This document shows, in pieces, positions 17,913 through 27,248 of a DNA stretch of 64,000 nucleotides. A model generated the notes under the pieces. It did no database searches. It saw nothing but the letters and a program-made list of their open reading frames with translations, and had not been told where the DNA came from. The position numbers and the translations under genes were made by a program. Source of the DNA: CAVWCW01 sp963753615. GTDB taxonomy: Bacteria; Pseudomonadota; Gammaproteobacteria; Chromatiales; Chromatiaceae. Position 1 is the first letter of the stretch. The number at the start of each line of letters is the position of its first letter. Where the stretch lies: the NCBI GenBank assembly GCA_963753615.1, contig CAVWCW010000003.1, positions 62,001 through 126,000 of the forward strand, given 5' to 3'.

Positions 17913-18644
17913 GTGGATGAAAGCTTAAAGAGGCGGTTGGTTGGGGCCGTCGTCCTGGTCTGTCTGGTGGTGATCTTTGTGCCGATGCTGCTGGATGACG
18001 AAGCAGCGCCGGAGTTGGATATCCAGGGGAGCAATATACCGCCGAGGCCGCCGCCAGGTGAGGGGTTCGATTCAGGTCAGATCCTCCCTCTGGATGAGGA
18101 CCCCATGGCCTTGCCGCCGGAGCCCCCGCTGTTGCCGCCGCGGCCGGCGGCCTTGGAGATCGAGCCGCTGCCGCTTCCGGAGCCCAGTGTCCCGGCGCCG
18201 GAATCGGGACTAACGACAGCCGCTGAGCCGGAAGCGAAGCCCGAGCCGATGCCAGAGCCCGAGCCCACTCCGGAGCCGAAGCCAGCGCCGAAGCCAGCGC
18301 CGAAGCCAAAGCCCGTTCCCGCACCCGCACCCGCACCCGCACCGGCACCGAAACCGGCCCCGACACCCAAGCCGACCCCAGATCAGCCGGCTGCGCAAGC
18401 ACCCTCGCTTTCTGCCTGGGTGGTACAGGTAGCCAGTCTGTCGAGTAGTGAGCGGGCCGATCAATTGGTGGCCGAGTTGCGCGAAGCCAAGTATCCGGCG
18501 TTCCGGGAGCCGGTGCGGATCGATGGCCGCACGCTTCACCGGGTGCGCATCGGTCCCGAGGCAGACCGCCGGCTGGCCGAGGCCATGGCGGTGGGGGTGA
18601 ACAAGCGCTTCGATCTGCAATCGAAGGTGGTCAGCTACCCCTGA
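17913..18644 (+). CDS. DedD-like SPOR-domain cell division protein
   Basis: Bitopic inner-membrane protein recruited to septal peptidoglycan. Starts with GTG at 17913 (MDESLKRRLVGAVVLV), one membrane helix at about 9-27, and then a long periplasmic linker of repeated Pro-Ala/Pro-Lys units around residues 105-160. It ends in a SPOR domain (WVVQVASLSSSERADQLV to VRIGPEADRRLAEAM). Gene order folC-dedD-cvpA-purF is as in E. coli and Pseudomonas, which supports the DedD identity. The proline linker is low complexity and gives rise to spurious reading frames on the other strand. Confidence 0.88.
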   Translation: MDESLKRRLVGAVVLVCLVVIFVPMLLDDEAAPELDIQGSNIPPRPPPGEGFDSGQILPLDEDPMALPPEPPLLPPRPAALEIEPLPLPEPSVPAPESGLTTAAEPEAKPEPMPEPEPTPEPKPAPKPAPKPKPVPAPAPAPAPAPKPAPTPKPTPDQPAAQAPSLSAWVVQVASLSSSERADQLVAELREAKYPAFREPVRIDGRTLHRVRIGPEADRRLAEAMAVGVNKRFDLQSKVVSYP

Positions 18645-18727
18645 GCCCCCGCGCTTTGGTACCATGAGCAGCTTATCCCTACGGGCAAACCGGCGTGGGC
18701 ATCGCCCCAACGAGTGGTAGCGGACGC

Positions 18728-19219
18728 ATGATTTGGGTGGACTACGTCATTATCGGAATCGTCGGCCTATCGGCGGTTATCAGCCTGGTTCGCGGCTTCG
18801 TGCGAGAAGCCATATCCCTCGTAACCTGGATTGCCGCCTTTTGGATCGCCCTGCTGTTTTTCCGTGATCTGGCGGTGCATCTCGAGCCTTGGATCGAGGT
18901 AACGTCCCTTCGGCTCGGGGCGTCCTTCGCCATCCTGTTGTTGCTCAGCCTGCTGTTAGGGGGGGGGTTGGGTTACCTGATGGGCCAGTTGGTGGACAAA
19001 ACCGGGCTGAGCGGCACCGATCGCTTGATCGGCGTATTCTTCGGCACGGCCCGCGGGGCTTTGCTGGTGGCCATCCTGGTGCTGCTGGCCGGGCTTACCC
19101 CTTTCCCGGACGACCCCTGGTGGAAGTCCTCACAGTTGATCCCTCACTTTCAGCAACTGGCGGTTTGGCTGCAGAGCCTGTTGCCCCCGGATATCGCGGG
19201 AAAGTTCAGCTATGTGTAA
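18728..19219 (+). CDS. cvpA: CvpA family membrane protein
   Basis: Small inner-membrane protein of 163 residues, known in E. coli as the colicin V production protein and encoded ahead of purF. Four hydrophobic segments are visible, at about 6-24, 32-48, 62-85 and 105-125. Family text includes VDYVIIGIVGLSAVISLVRG and GTDRLIGVFFGTARG. The ATG at 18728 is chosen over an in-frame upstream codon because it gives the standard start MIWVDY. It is followed by purF after 72 bases. Confidence 0.93.
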   Translation: MIWVDYVIIGIVGLSAVISLVRGFVREAISLVTWIAAFWIALLFFRDLAVHLEPWIEVTSLRLGASFAILLLLSLLLGGGLGYLMGQLVDKTGLSGTDRLIGVFFGTARGALLVAILVLLAGLTPFPDDPWWKSSQLIPHFQQLAVWLQSLLPPDIAGKFSYV

Positions 19220-19291
19220 CCAGCGTCGCTGGCCCTTGGCGGCCCGCGCCTGCGGAGTCTGTACCCACCCGGCCATCCAGGAGACGCCCAA

Positions 19292-20803
<1,512 letters not shown>

Positions 20804-20811
20804 GAATGCCC

Positions 20812-20831
20812 CCCGCTGACCCGGCAGCGGG
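20812..20831. terminator. Hairpin between convergent purF and membrane-protein gene
   Basis: CCCGCTG (20812-20818) and CAGCGGG (20825-20831) form a perfect 7-bp stem with a six-base loop in the 36-base gap between two convergent stop codons. There is no T run, so it may act as an mRNA 3'-end stabiliser rather than a true intrinsic terminator. Confidence 0.5.
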
Positions 20832-20839
20832 AAGCTGGA

Positions 20840-21241
20840 TCAGCCGCCGACTCCGAAATTGCGCAGCGCGGTGCGGAAGGAATTGAAGGGGCTGATAATG
20901 GCGTCGCCGAGGATGATGGCGTAGCCGAACCAGTGGAAGAAACTCGGCGTTTGGTCGAGGGCGAATAACAGATAGGTCAGCAGCCCTGTGGCCAGTACAA
21001 CCGCGATTACCGAAAAAATGAGATCGGTCAGGAAGGTGGCAGTGCTGATGTCGCCGGACTTGAAGAATTCGGCGAACAGCACCACCACGCCGAGACCGAT
21101 GAAGACGTAGCCAGGGACCCCCTCCATCTGGATGCCGCTGAAGTGGATCGCCAGCAGGTAGGCGATCAGCAACAGGGTCCAGGGGATCTTGGTGAAGATC
21201 GACATGCCGCCGCTTGTTTTTACGGTTACCGCTTCGCCCAT
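20840..21241 (-). CDS. Hypothetical inner-membrane protein, 133 aa
   Basis: Not recognised as a named family. After a short polar N-terminus (GEAVTVKTSGG) it has about four hydrophobic segments (IPWTLLLIAYLLAIHF, VPGYVFIGLGVVVLFAEFF, FLTDLIFSVIAVVLATGLLT, WFGYAIILGDAIIS). An AGGAG precedes the ATG at 21241 by nine bases. It is transcribed toward purF and away from the antiporter gene on its other side. Function unknown; the length and spacing of the helices look like a genuine small membrane protein rather than noise. Confidence 0.75.
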   Translation of the reverse strand: MGEAVTVKTSGGMSIFTKIPWTLLLIAYLLAIHFSGIQMEGVPGYVFIGLGVVVLFAEFFKSGDISTATFLTDLIFSVIAVVLATGLLTYLLFALDQTPSFFHWFGYAIILGDAIISPFNSFRTALRNFGVGG

Positions 21242-21367
21242 TTGTTCTGCTCCTAAGTCTGGCGCCCTAGGGCCGCCGTTCGATGAGATGGACCTAGTGT
21301 AGGCTCAAGGGCACCGGCAAATCCAGTCTCCGGGCTCGACCCGGCCGGGTGCCAGGGGAACAATGCT

Positions 21368-23203
21368 ATGCAGATACCGGTTGAAATCGCGATCGTTGGC
21401 ATCGCCCTGGCCGGCGCCCTGGCTCAGGTCCTGGCTTGGCGGCTGAAGGTGCCGGCGATCCTGTTTCTGCTGTTGGCCGGGATTCTGGCCGGCCCCGTAA
21501 GCGGCGTGCTCGACCCGGACGTCCTGTTTGGGTCGCTGTTGTTTCCTTTCGTCTCGTTGGCGGTGGCGGTGATCCTGTTCGAGGGTAGCCTGGGGCTGCG
21601 ATTGTCGGAGATTCGCGGCCTCGAGCGGGTAGTGCGCCGGTTGGTGGGCGCCGGGAGTCTGATCAGCGGCCTGGTGGCCGGCTTGGCCGCCCACTGGCTG
21701 GTCGGTTTCGGCTGGGAACTGGCGGCCCTGTTCGGGGCCCTGATGGTGGTTACTGGCCCCACCGTGGTGGTGCCGATGTTGCGGGCCATCCGGCCCAGCG
21801 CCGCCGTGTCCAACGTGCTGCGCTGGGAGGGGATCGTCATCGATCCCCTGGGGGCCCTGCTGACGGTACTGGTGTTTGAGTTCATCGTCGCCAGCCGCGG
21901 CGGCGGCCCGGTGCTGGAGGTGCTGCTGCACTTTCTGCTGCTGGTGGCCGCCGGCGGGCTGATCGGGCTGGCCGCCGGCTACCTGTTCGGGGTGGTGCTG
22001 CGACGCCATTGGCTGCCCGAGTATCTGCACAACGTCGTCAGTCTGAACCTGGTGTTCGTGGTATTCGCAGGGGCCAATCTGCTGGCCGAGGAGTCCGGGC
22101 TGCTGGCGGTCACGGTCATGGGGATGGTGATGGCCAATATGCGGCGGGTGCCGGTGGAAGGCATCCTGGATTTCAAAGAGAGCCTCAGCCTGCTGCTGAT
22201 CTCGGCCCTGTTCGTGATCCTGGCCGCCCGCATCCAGCCCGACGCCTTTCGCCAGCTGGGCTGGGGCGCGCTAGGCGTGTTTCTCGCCATCCAGCTCCTG
22301 GGTCGGCCGCTCAAGGTCGTCTATGCCACCTGGGGTTCGCGCCTGAGCGCCGGGGAGCGGGTGTTGGTGGCCTGGATCGGTCCCCGCGGCATTGTCGCCG
22401 CGGCCATTGCCGCCCTGCTGGCGCTGCGCCTGGAGGATGCCGGGGTGCCCCAGGCCGGGCTGATGGTGCCATTGGTGTTCAGCATCATCATCGCCACTGT
22501 GTTGGTGCAGGGGGCCGTCGCTCGCCCCCTGGCCCAACGTCTTGGGGTGGCCGAGCCCGAGCCCAACGGCCTGCTCATCGTCGGTGCCAACCGGCTCGCC
22601 CGGGCCGTTGCCGAAGCCTTGAACGGGCAGGGCTTTCGCACCCTGCTGGCGGACAGCAGCCGGGAGCAGGTGAACGCGGCCCGGATGCAGGGCCTGAGCG
22701 TGTTTTACGGCAATCCGGTCTCGGCCCACGCCGACCGCCACCTGGAACTGGTGGGGCTGGGCCGGCTGCTTGGGCTGTCGCCGGACCCGGACCTGAACGC
22801 CCTGGCGGCCCTGCGTTACCGGGGGGAGTTCGGCGCCGGGGAGATCTACCATCTGCAGTCGAGCCTGGACACCAAGGGTGAGCGTCGTCGGGCAGTGGCT
22901 TTGGAGCAGCGGGGGCGTTGCCTGTTCGGGGCCGATCACAATTATGCGGAGCTAGACCGGATGCTGGCTGAAGGGGCAGAGATCCGCGCTACCCAGTTGA
23001 GTGAGGAATTTGCCTTCGAAGACTTTCACCGCCGCTACTGGAAACGGGGGGTGCCGCTGTTTGCCGTCGACCCGCGCGGGCGGCTGCGCATCTTCACCGC
23101 GCAGGACCAGCTCGATCCGAAGCCGGGTTGGACCTTATTGGCCTTGGTGCTGCCCGACAGAGATTCCGACAAAGACCAGAGCCCGGCGGGCAAGACGGCC
23201 TGA
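21368..23203 (+). CDS. Cation:proton antiporter (CPA family) with C-terminal NAD-binding-like domain
   Basis: Sodium or potassium/proton exchanger of 611 residues. The first about 400 residues hold some 12 hydrophobic segments. Family motifs include PAILFLLLAGILAGP, SLAVAVILFEGSLGLR and GALMVVTGPTVVVPMLR, with ion-binding aspartates expected near WEGIVIDPLGALL. After about residue 398, LLIVGANRLARAVAEALNG looks like an RCK/TrkA-N Rossmann domain, the regulatory module of many K+/H+ antiporters. A second soluble part follows to residue 611. The ion preference cannot be decided. It stands alone between oppositely oriented genes. Confidence 0.9.
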   Translation: MQIPVEIAIVGIALAGALAQVLAWRLKVPAILFLLLAGILAGPVSGVLDPDVLFGSLLFPFVSLAVAVILFEGSLGLRLSEIRGLERVVRRLVGAGSLISGLVAGLAAHWLVGFGWELAALFGALMVVTGPTVVVPMLRAIRPSAAVSNVLRWEGIVIDPLGALLTVLVFEFIVASRGGGPVLEVLLHFLLLVAAGGLIGLAAGYLFGVVLRRHWLPEYLHNVVSLNLVFVVFAGANLLAEESGLLAVTVMGMVMANMRRVPVEGILDFKESLSLLLISALFVILAARIQPDAFRQLGWGALGVFLAIQLLGRPLKVVYATWGSRLSAGERVLVAWIGPRGIVAAAIAALLALRLEDAGVPQAGLMVPLVFSIIIATVLVQGAVARPLAQRLGVAEPEPNGLLIVGANRLARAVAEALNGQGFRTLLADSSREQVNAARMQGLSVFYGNPVSAHADRHLELVGLGRLLGLSPDPDLNALAALRYRGEFGAGEIYHLQSSLDTKGERRRAVALEQRGRCLFGADHNYAELDRMLAEGAEIRATQLSEEFAFEDFHRRYWKRGVPLFAVDPRGRLRIFTAQDQLDPKPGWTLLALVLPDRDSDKDQSPAGKTA

Positions 23204-23242
23204 GCCGGACCCGAGCCTTGCGGACCAGGCAACGGCCCCGGT

Positions 23243-23479
23243 TCAGATCCCTCCCACCAGTACGGCGTGCAGTCCGCTATTCTGGAAGCTGCGCAACAGC
23301 TGCCCGGAGCCCACCTCCCGCGGATCATAGTCGATGACCATCAGGTGCGGGGTGCGGTCATGCACACAGGCGCTTTGCACCCCCGCCTCCATCGCCACTC
23401 GTTTTTCCATTTCCTGGATTTGCTCGCCGCTCAGGTTCTCGTCGATATGTACCACTACATTTGCGTTGTAGCTGTTCAT
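23243..23479 (-). CDS. Small ferredoxin-fold-like protein, 78 aa
   Basis: From an ATG at 23479 (MNSYNANVVVHIDENLSGEQ) to TGA. The pattern beta (NVVVHID)-alpha (SGEQIQEMEKRVAME)-beta (VQSACVHDRTPHLMVIDYD)-alpha (GSGQLLRSFQ)-beta (HAVLVGGI) is that of heavy-metal-associated/ACT-size alpha-beta modules, but the CxxC metal site of HMA domains is missing. Possible stress or regulatory protein; I do not recognise a named family. Stands alone between the antiporter and the next leftward gene. Confidence 0.7.
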   Translation of the reverse strand: MNSYNANVVVHIDENLSGEQIQEMEKRVAMEAGVQSACVHDRTPHLMVIDYDPREVGSGQLLRSFQNSGLHAVLVGGI

Positions 23480-23630
23480 TCTTGCCTCCGAGGTAATAAG
23501 GGGGGCGGCGACTCCATCGCCGCCGATTACTTCCGGGATCCTGCGCCGAGACTGGGTCAACGGCCCTGTCACTAACAATAGTAGACTAAATTTCTCGGGA
23601 ATAGTGGTTTGGGCCGAGGCTTCGAATGGG

Positions 23631-23873
23631 TCAGACGACGATGCTGAGAGCCAGGTATGGGACCAGGTTAAAAAGGATAATGCCGATCTTGAACAGCGCC
23701 ATCCCCGCGTAGTGGACGGTGAAAAAGGCCTCCCGGGAAAGCGGGAACCAGCGGCTGTGCAGGCGGAAGACCCAATCCGGGGCCAGCGCCAGCCAGGCGA
23801 ACCACCAGAGCAGCAGCACCACGTCGATCAGGGTGCACCAAAGGAACAGGTCGCGCAACGTATCCAGGTTCAT
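23631..23873 (-). CDS. DUF6868-type small membrane protein, 80 aa
   Basis: Two hydrophobic segments (LFLWCTLIDVVLLLWWFAWL and FKIGIILFNLVPYLALSIVV) flank a short soluble part with WVFRLHSRWFPLSREAFF. This W-F-R-L-H-S-R pattern is, from memory, that of a small conserved proteobacterial membrane family (DUF6868); the assignment is moderately sure. GGAG precedes ATG 23873. Function unknown. Same orientation as the YdcF-type gene upstream, 36 bases away. Confidence 0.75.
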   Translation of the reverse strand: MNLDTLRDLFLWCTLIDVVLLLWWFAWLALAPDWVFRLHSRWFPLSREAFFTVHYAGMALFKIGIILFNLVPYLALSIVV

Positions 23874-23909
23874 CGCGGTCTCCCAATATATGTGAGCCGA
23901 AAACGCGAC

Positions 23910-24662
23910 TCAGCCGAGAAACGAAGTCAGCCGGTGCCAAAATTCGCCCATGCGTTCCCGCATGCTGCGTTCCGACAGTTCGAGCGCCCAAAGGCGGGGG
24001 ACCCAATGTTTCGGGTTACGGGCGTTGGTGATCGGCAGCGTGATGACGGTGGGTGCCTCCAATACGTCCAGCCCCTGGGCGCGCAGGCGCTCGCTCGTCC
24101 GCTTCATGTGCCAAGCGTGGGTTACCACCAGCACGCGTCTGTCTCCGATGCGCTCTGGCAGGGTTTTCCTCGGCAGCGCGCGCTCTTGGCCGGAGCCGGC
24201 CCCGGTTTCCAGCGCGGCCATCGGTAGCTGGAACTCCTGTTCCAGGACCCGGCGCCCGAGCTCAACCGTGGTTGGTTCCGGCGCTCCCCGCGGCCCCTCT
24301 GAAAGCAGGATCGGGAGGCCCGTGCGCCGGTGCAGGTAGGCTCCGTAGCGCAGGCGTTCCAGGGATAAGCTGTCCACGGTCTGGCCGCCGTATTCCGGGG
24401 CTTGCGTTTTGCGGCCACCCAGCGGCACCAATATCACCTGAGGTTGGAATGCCCGAATTTCGGCCTCGCTCACCACCTTGGACCGTTCCATCGAACTCAT
24501 CAGGTAGGTGCCCACTACCGGCGTGCTGAGCAGATAGAGCGCCGACAGGTTCAACACGAACAACAGGCGGCCTGTCCAGCGGCTGCACAAGGCCAGACTG
24601 ATGATTCCGACCAGGACAAACAGGCCGGGTGGTAGGAGGAAGGCTTCGATCAACGGGTTCAT
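23910..24662 (-). CDS. YdcF/ElyC family (DUF218) membrane protein
   Basis: 250 residues: two N-terminal hydrophobic segments (PPGLFVLVGIISLALC, LLFVLNLSALYLLSTPVVG), then a DUF218 Rossmann-like domain. The latter has VILVPLGGR, the core LSLERLRYGAYLHRRTGLPI with LLSEG, and VLVVTHAWHMKRTSERL near residue 185. ElyC-type members influence envelope lipid-carrier or peptidoglycan metabolism, so an envelope role is likely. Start MNPLIEAFLLPPG at 24662. It heads a leftward pair with the 80-residue membrane protein. Confidence 0.88.
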   Translation of the reverse strand: MNPLIEAFLLPPGLFVLVGIISLALCSRWTGRLLFVLNLSALYLLSTPVVGTYLMSSMERSKVVSEAEIRAFQPQVILVPLGGRKTQAPEYGGQTVDSLSLERLRYGAYLHRRTGLPILLSEGPRGAPEPTTVELGRRVLEQEFQLPMAALETGAGSGQERALPRKTLPERIGDRRVLVVTHAWHMKRTSERLRAQGLDVLEAPTVITLPITNARNPKHWVPRLWALELSERSMRERMGEFWHRLTSFLG

Positions 24663-24697
24663 ATTGCGATTCCCAGGGTTAGAGGTTGTTTGCCCGC

Positions 24698-25155
24698 TCA
24701 GCCTACTTTGCCGGCCTTGCGGTCGCGGTCGCGGGTGGCCACGAACTGGTCCAGGGTTTGCGAGCAGCTGGTCGGTCCGTTTGGGGCTGGAGTGCCGGCT
24801 GCGCTGTTGGCGGGAAGTAGTTCACGACCTCCGAGAGCTCCCAGGCCGTCTTGTAGCAGCCGCTAGATAGCAGCGAGTCGATCAGGTCCGCCACGGCGGC
24901 AATGCGCCCGTACAGATGGATGTCCTCGTCGCTCGGCAATCGCTCCGCCTCGGGCGGCGAGCAGGCATGCTGGAACTGCAGCGGCCGTTCCTGAAACCGG
25001 AGGCCTTTCAGTGCGATTTCCGCAATTTCGCGCTCCAGCGAGTCGTCGTCGACGATCGGCACCTTCCAGGCATTAATCGCCAGCGCCAGCTCCGGGTTGT
25101 ACAAGCGTCCGTCGTCCGCGCGGATCAGCGGTTGAACCAGATCTTCTTGGTCCAT
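24698..25155 (-). CDS. Hypothetical protein, probably frameshifted near its end
   Basis: Begins MDQEDLVQPLIRADDGRLYN; mixed alpha-rich protein with no family I recognise. The written frame stops at 24703 with a strange tail (ARKPWTSSWPPATATARPAK). Shifting by one base after VVNYF gives PANSAAGTPAPNG, then QTLDQFVATRDRDRKAGKVG, ending at TGA 24698. That reading has the GC-rich third positions of the rest of the gene. A missing C in a CCC run at about 24810 would explain it. Alternatively the written tail is real. Function unknown. Confidence 0.6.
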
Positions 25156-25647
25156 GACTCTTGGGTTCGATGAGTTAGGGTCAACCTCCGTGCCCCGGGG
25201 TTTAACTGGCTTTGCTGGTCAGGCCTCCCGGCCGTGACCGGCGCGGAAAGCGCGCAGGAGAAATGGTTTCAGCGCCGCTGGCCGGCGGGGCACCCGCTCC
25301 CGGTAAGCATAGGGGAATCGGGCGAGCGCGTTAAGCCCTTCCAGAGTTCACGCCGGCCCCGTCAACCCCGGAATCGTTGCTATGCTTCTAAGCGGCCGCG
25401 GTGGGCTTGCAGGAAATTAATCAGCATATTAATATAGACTGATATTACGACCATAGATCAGGTGCTGACATCGCTCTCGGTGGTAGATGCGGAGCGGGTT
25501 GTCAGGTGGCGGGTACCGAAATCGGGGCCGGCTATGAGTGAGAGCTCCTACGGCCGCAGTCGCAGCGGCCCTGCGCCAAGACGCTAGGTCGTAGGAACTT
25601 TTCAGCTGCGAGGCACAGGCGCGGTAATCTTCGGCGGGAGGCGTTCG
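25156..25647. other. Intergenic region with AT-rich inverted repeat
   Basis: About 490 bases between divergent genes with no convincing coding frame. Near 25419-25443 an AT-rich patch carries AATCAG (25419-25424) and CTGAT (25439-25443), inverted with a 14-base spacer, a possible operator or promoter for one of the flanking genes. The rest is GC-rich and without recognisable motif. Confidence 0.5.
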
Positions 25648-26418
25648 ATGTCGAAACCCATCTTGAGAAAGACCGAAGAGGCCTTGCTGCGAGGGGTCAT
25701 CTGGGGTCTGGTGGGAGGTATCTACTCCCTGCTGTTTGTGGGCTTCCTCGAATCCTTCCGTTACCTGGGGTTTCCGGAACTCGGCCTGGTGTTTGCCGGC
25801 AGTCTTGCCGGTGCGGTAGGGGCCGCATTCTATGGTGCCATGCAGATCGCCATCCTCGGCACTCTCGCCGGGGTGGCCGCCACCTTCTTCTACCTGGTTC
25901 TGTTCTCCAGCCAAGTGCAGCCGCAGTACGTGCTTCTGGTGGCGGGAGTGGCGGGAATGGTGCTGGGGGTGGTCTTCGGCGCCATGCATGTATTCCTGAC
26001 CCACGGCGCCTTGTCGAAGATGGTTTCCGGGCTGATCGGGGGGGCAGCGGCCGCCGCTGTTGTCTGGTTGGCGTTCCGCCTGGTTTCGGGACCGGTCAAT
26101 ATCGGCATCATCGTCGGCATGCTGGTGCCCATAACAGGCTATGTGTATGTGGCGGTGGCCGGGCGCCTGGAGCGCGTCTGCGGCGGTCGCGTGCCGGACC
26201 CGCTGGTCGGCGCCCTGGTAGCGGGCAGCCTGGCGAGTGTGGTGGGCGCCAGCGTATGGGCGGTGGGCGGCACCGCCACCGGGTCCCTCGATCCGAACTT
26301 CAAGCTCGCTATCGATCAAGCCCTGAGCCAAGTCCCCGCGGCCATCGCCGGCGGGGTCATCGGCGGCATCCTGTCGGGGTCTCTGCTCGGTCTTATGGGA
26401 CTGACTCCGCACCATTGA
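25648..26418 (+). CDS. Hypothetical polytopic membrane protein rich in Gly/Ala, 256 aa
   Basis: Starts MSKPILRKTEEALLRGVIWG after GGGAGG. About seven or eight hydrophobic segments are packed with GxxxG-type spacing, such as FAGSLAGAVGAAFYGAMQIA, VAGVAGMVLGVVFGAM and AGGVIGGILSGSLLGLMG. The glycine-zipper-like make-up suggests tightly packed helices or a small channel-like protein. No enzymatic motif and no known family recognised. Stands alone between a leftward gene and the amidotransferase gene. Confidence 0.75.
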   Translation: MSKPILRKTEEALLRGVIWGLVGGIYSLLFVGFLESFRYLGFPELGLVFAGSLAGAVGAAFYGAMQIAILGTLAGVAATFFYLVLFSSQVQPQYVLLVAGVAGMVLGVVFGAMHVFLTHGALSKMVSGLIGGAAAAAVVWLAFRLVSGPVNIGIIVGMLVPITGYVYVAVAGRLERVCGGRVPDPLVGALVAGSLASVVGASVWAVGGTATGSLDPNFKLAIDQALSQVPAAIAGGVIGGILSGSLLGLMGLTPHH

Positions 26419-26477
26419 GCCTGCCCCGGTGCTTGCCGGTATAATTCGGTAGATTCGAGGCCAGCCCGTATCTCACC

Positions 26478-27191
26478 GTGAAGCCGATCCGCATTTTCCG
26501 TCACGTCAGTTGCGAGGGCCCTGGATACCTGGGCCAGTTCCTGGACCGCCAAGGGGTACCCTGGCAGTTGGTGTGCATCGACGCCGATCAGCCGGTTCCC
26601 CGGGACCTGGGCGCGGTCTCCGGGCTGGTGTTCATGGGTGGGGCCATGAGCGTCAACGACGGCTTCGACTGGATCGCCGACGAGTTAACGCTGATCAGGC
26701 GCGCCTTGAGCGAAGGAATACCGATTCTCGGAATTTGCTTTGGTGGCCAATTGCTGTGCAAGGCCCTGGGCGGGGAGGTCTGGCGTGGGGCGGGCATGGA
26801 AATCGGATGGCACCCGGTGCAGCGGATCGGCGGATCCGGGGCCGGTTGGCTGGATGGCGTCGCGCCGGAGTTCGAGGCCTTCCATTGGCACGCCGAAACC
26901 TTCGCCATCCCCGCCGGCTCGGAGCATCTGCTGCGCAGCCAGTGTTACCCTAACCAGGCTTTCGCCTGGGGCGATCACCTGGCAATGCAGTTCCATCTGG
27001 AGATGACCGAAGAGATGGTACTGGGCTGGATCGAAAGGTATGGCAGCGATCTTGATCTGGACTCCCGCTGCATTCAACAGCGCCGGGCGGTGATTGCCGA
27101 CTTGGAATCCAAGGTCCGCTGTCTCAATCAAATTGCCGACCGTGTCTACGGCGGTTGGTTGCAGCGGGTGCAGGCGCGCCGGACCAACTGA
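26478..27191 (+). CDS. Class I glutamine amidotransferase (GMP synthase-like domain)
   Basis: Stand-alone glutaminase of 237 residues. The catalytic cysteine C87 sits in the nucleophile elbow LGICFGGQL, and the HWHAETF and QFHLEMTEE regions supply the His-Glu pair. GTG start at 26478. It resembles the YfeJ/GuaA-like single-domain proteins, whose amine acceptor is usually unknown, including gamma-glutamyl peptidase types. Followed after 57 bases by PBP1B, without clear functional link. Confidence 0.9.
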   Translation: MKPIRIFRHVSCEGPGYLGQFLDRQGVPWQLVCIDADQPVPRDLGAVSGLVFMGGAMSVNDGFDWIADELTLIRRALSEGIPILGICFGGQLLCKALGGEVWRGAGMEIGWHPVQRIGGSGAGWLDGVAPEFEAFHWHAETFAIPAGSEHLLRSQCYPNQAFAWGDHLAMQFHLEMTEEMVLGWIERYGSDLDLDSRCIQQRRAVIADLESKVRCLNQIADRVYGGWLQRVQARRTN

Positions 27192-27248
27192 CCCGGGCGG
27201 GGATTTCTGCTATTGTCTGGCGCCTCTGCCAGACGCCCGATCCAGGCC

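Noticed and set aside
18220..18420. Short tandem repeats resembling a CRISPR or VNTR array
   Set aside because: They are codons of a Pro-Ala/Pro-Lys linker in the DedD-like protein, with no spacers or uniform repeat length.
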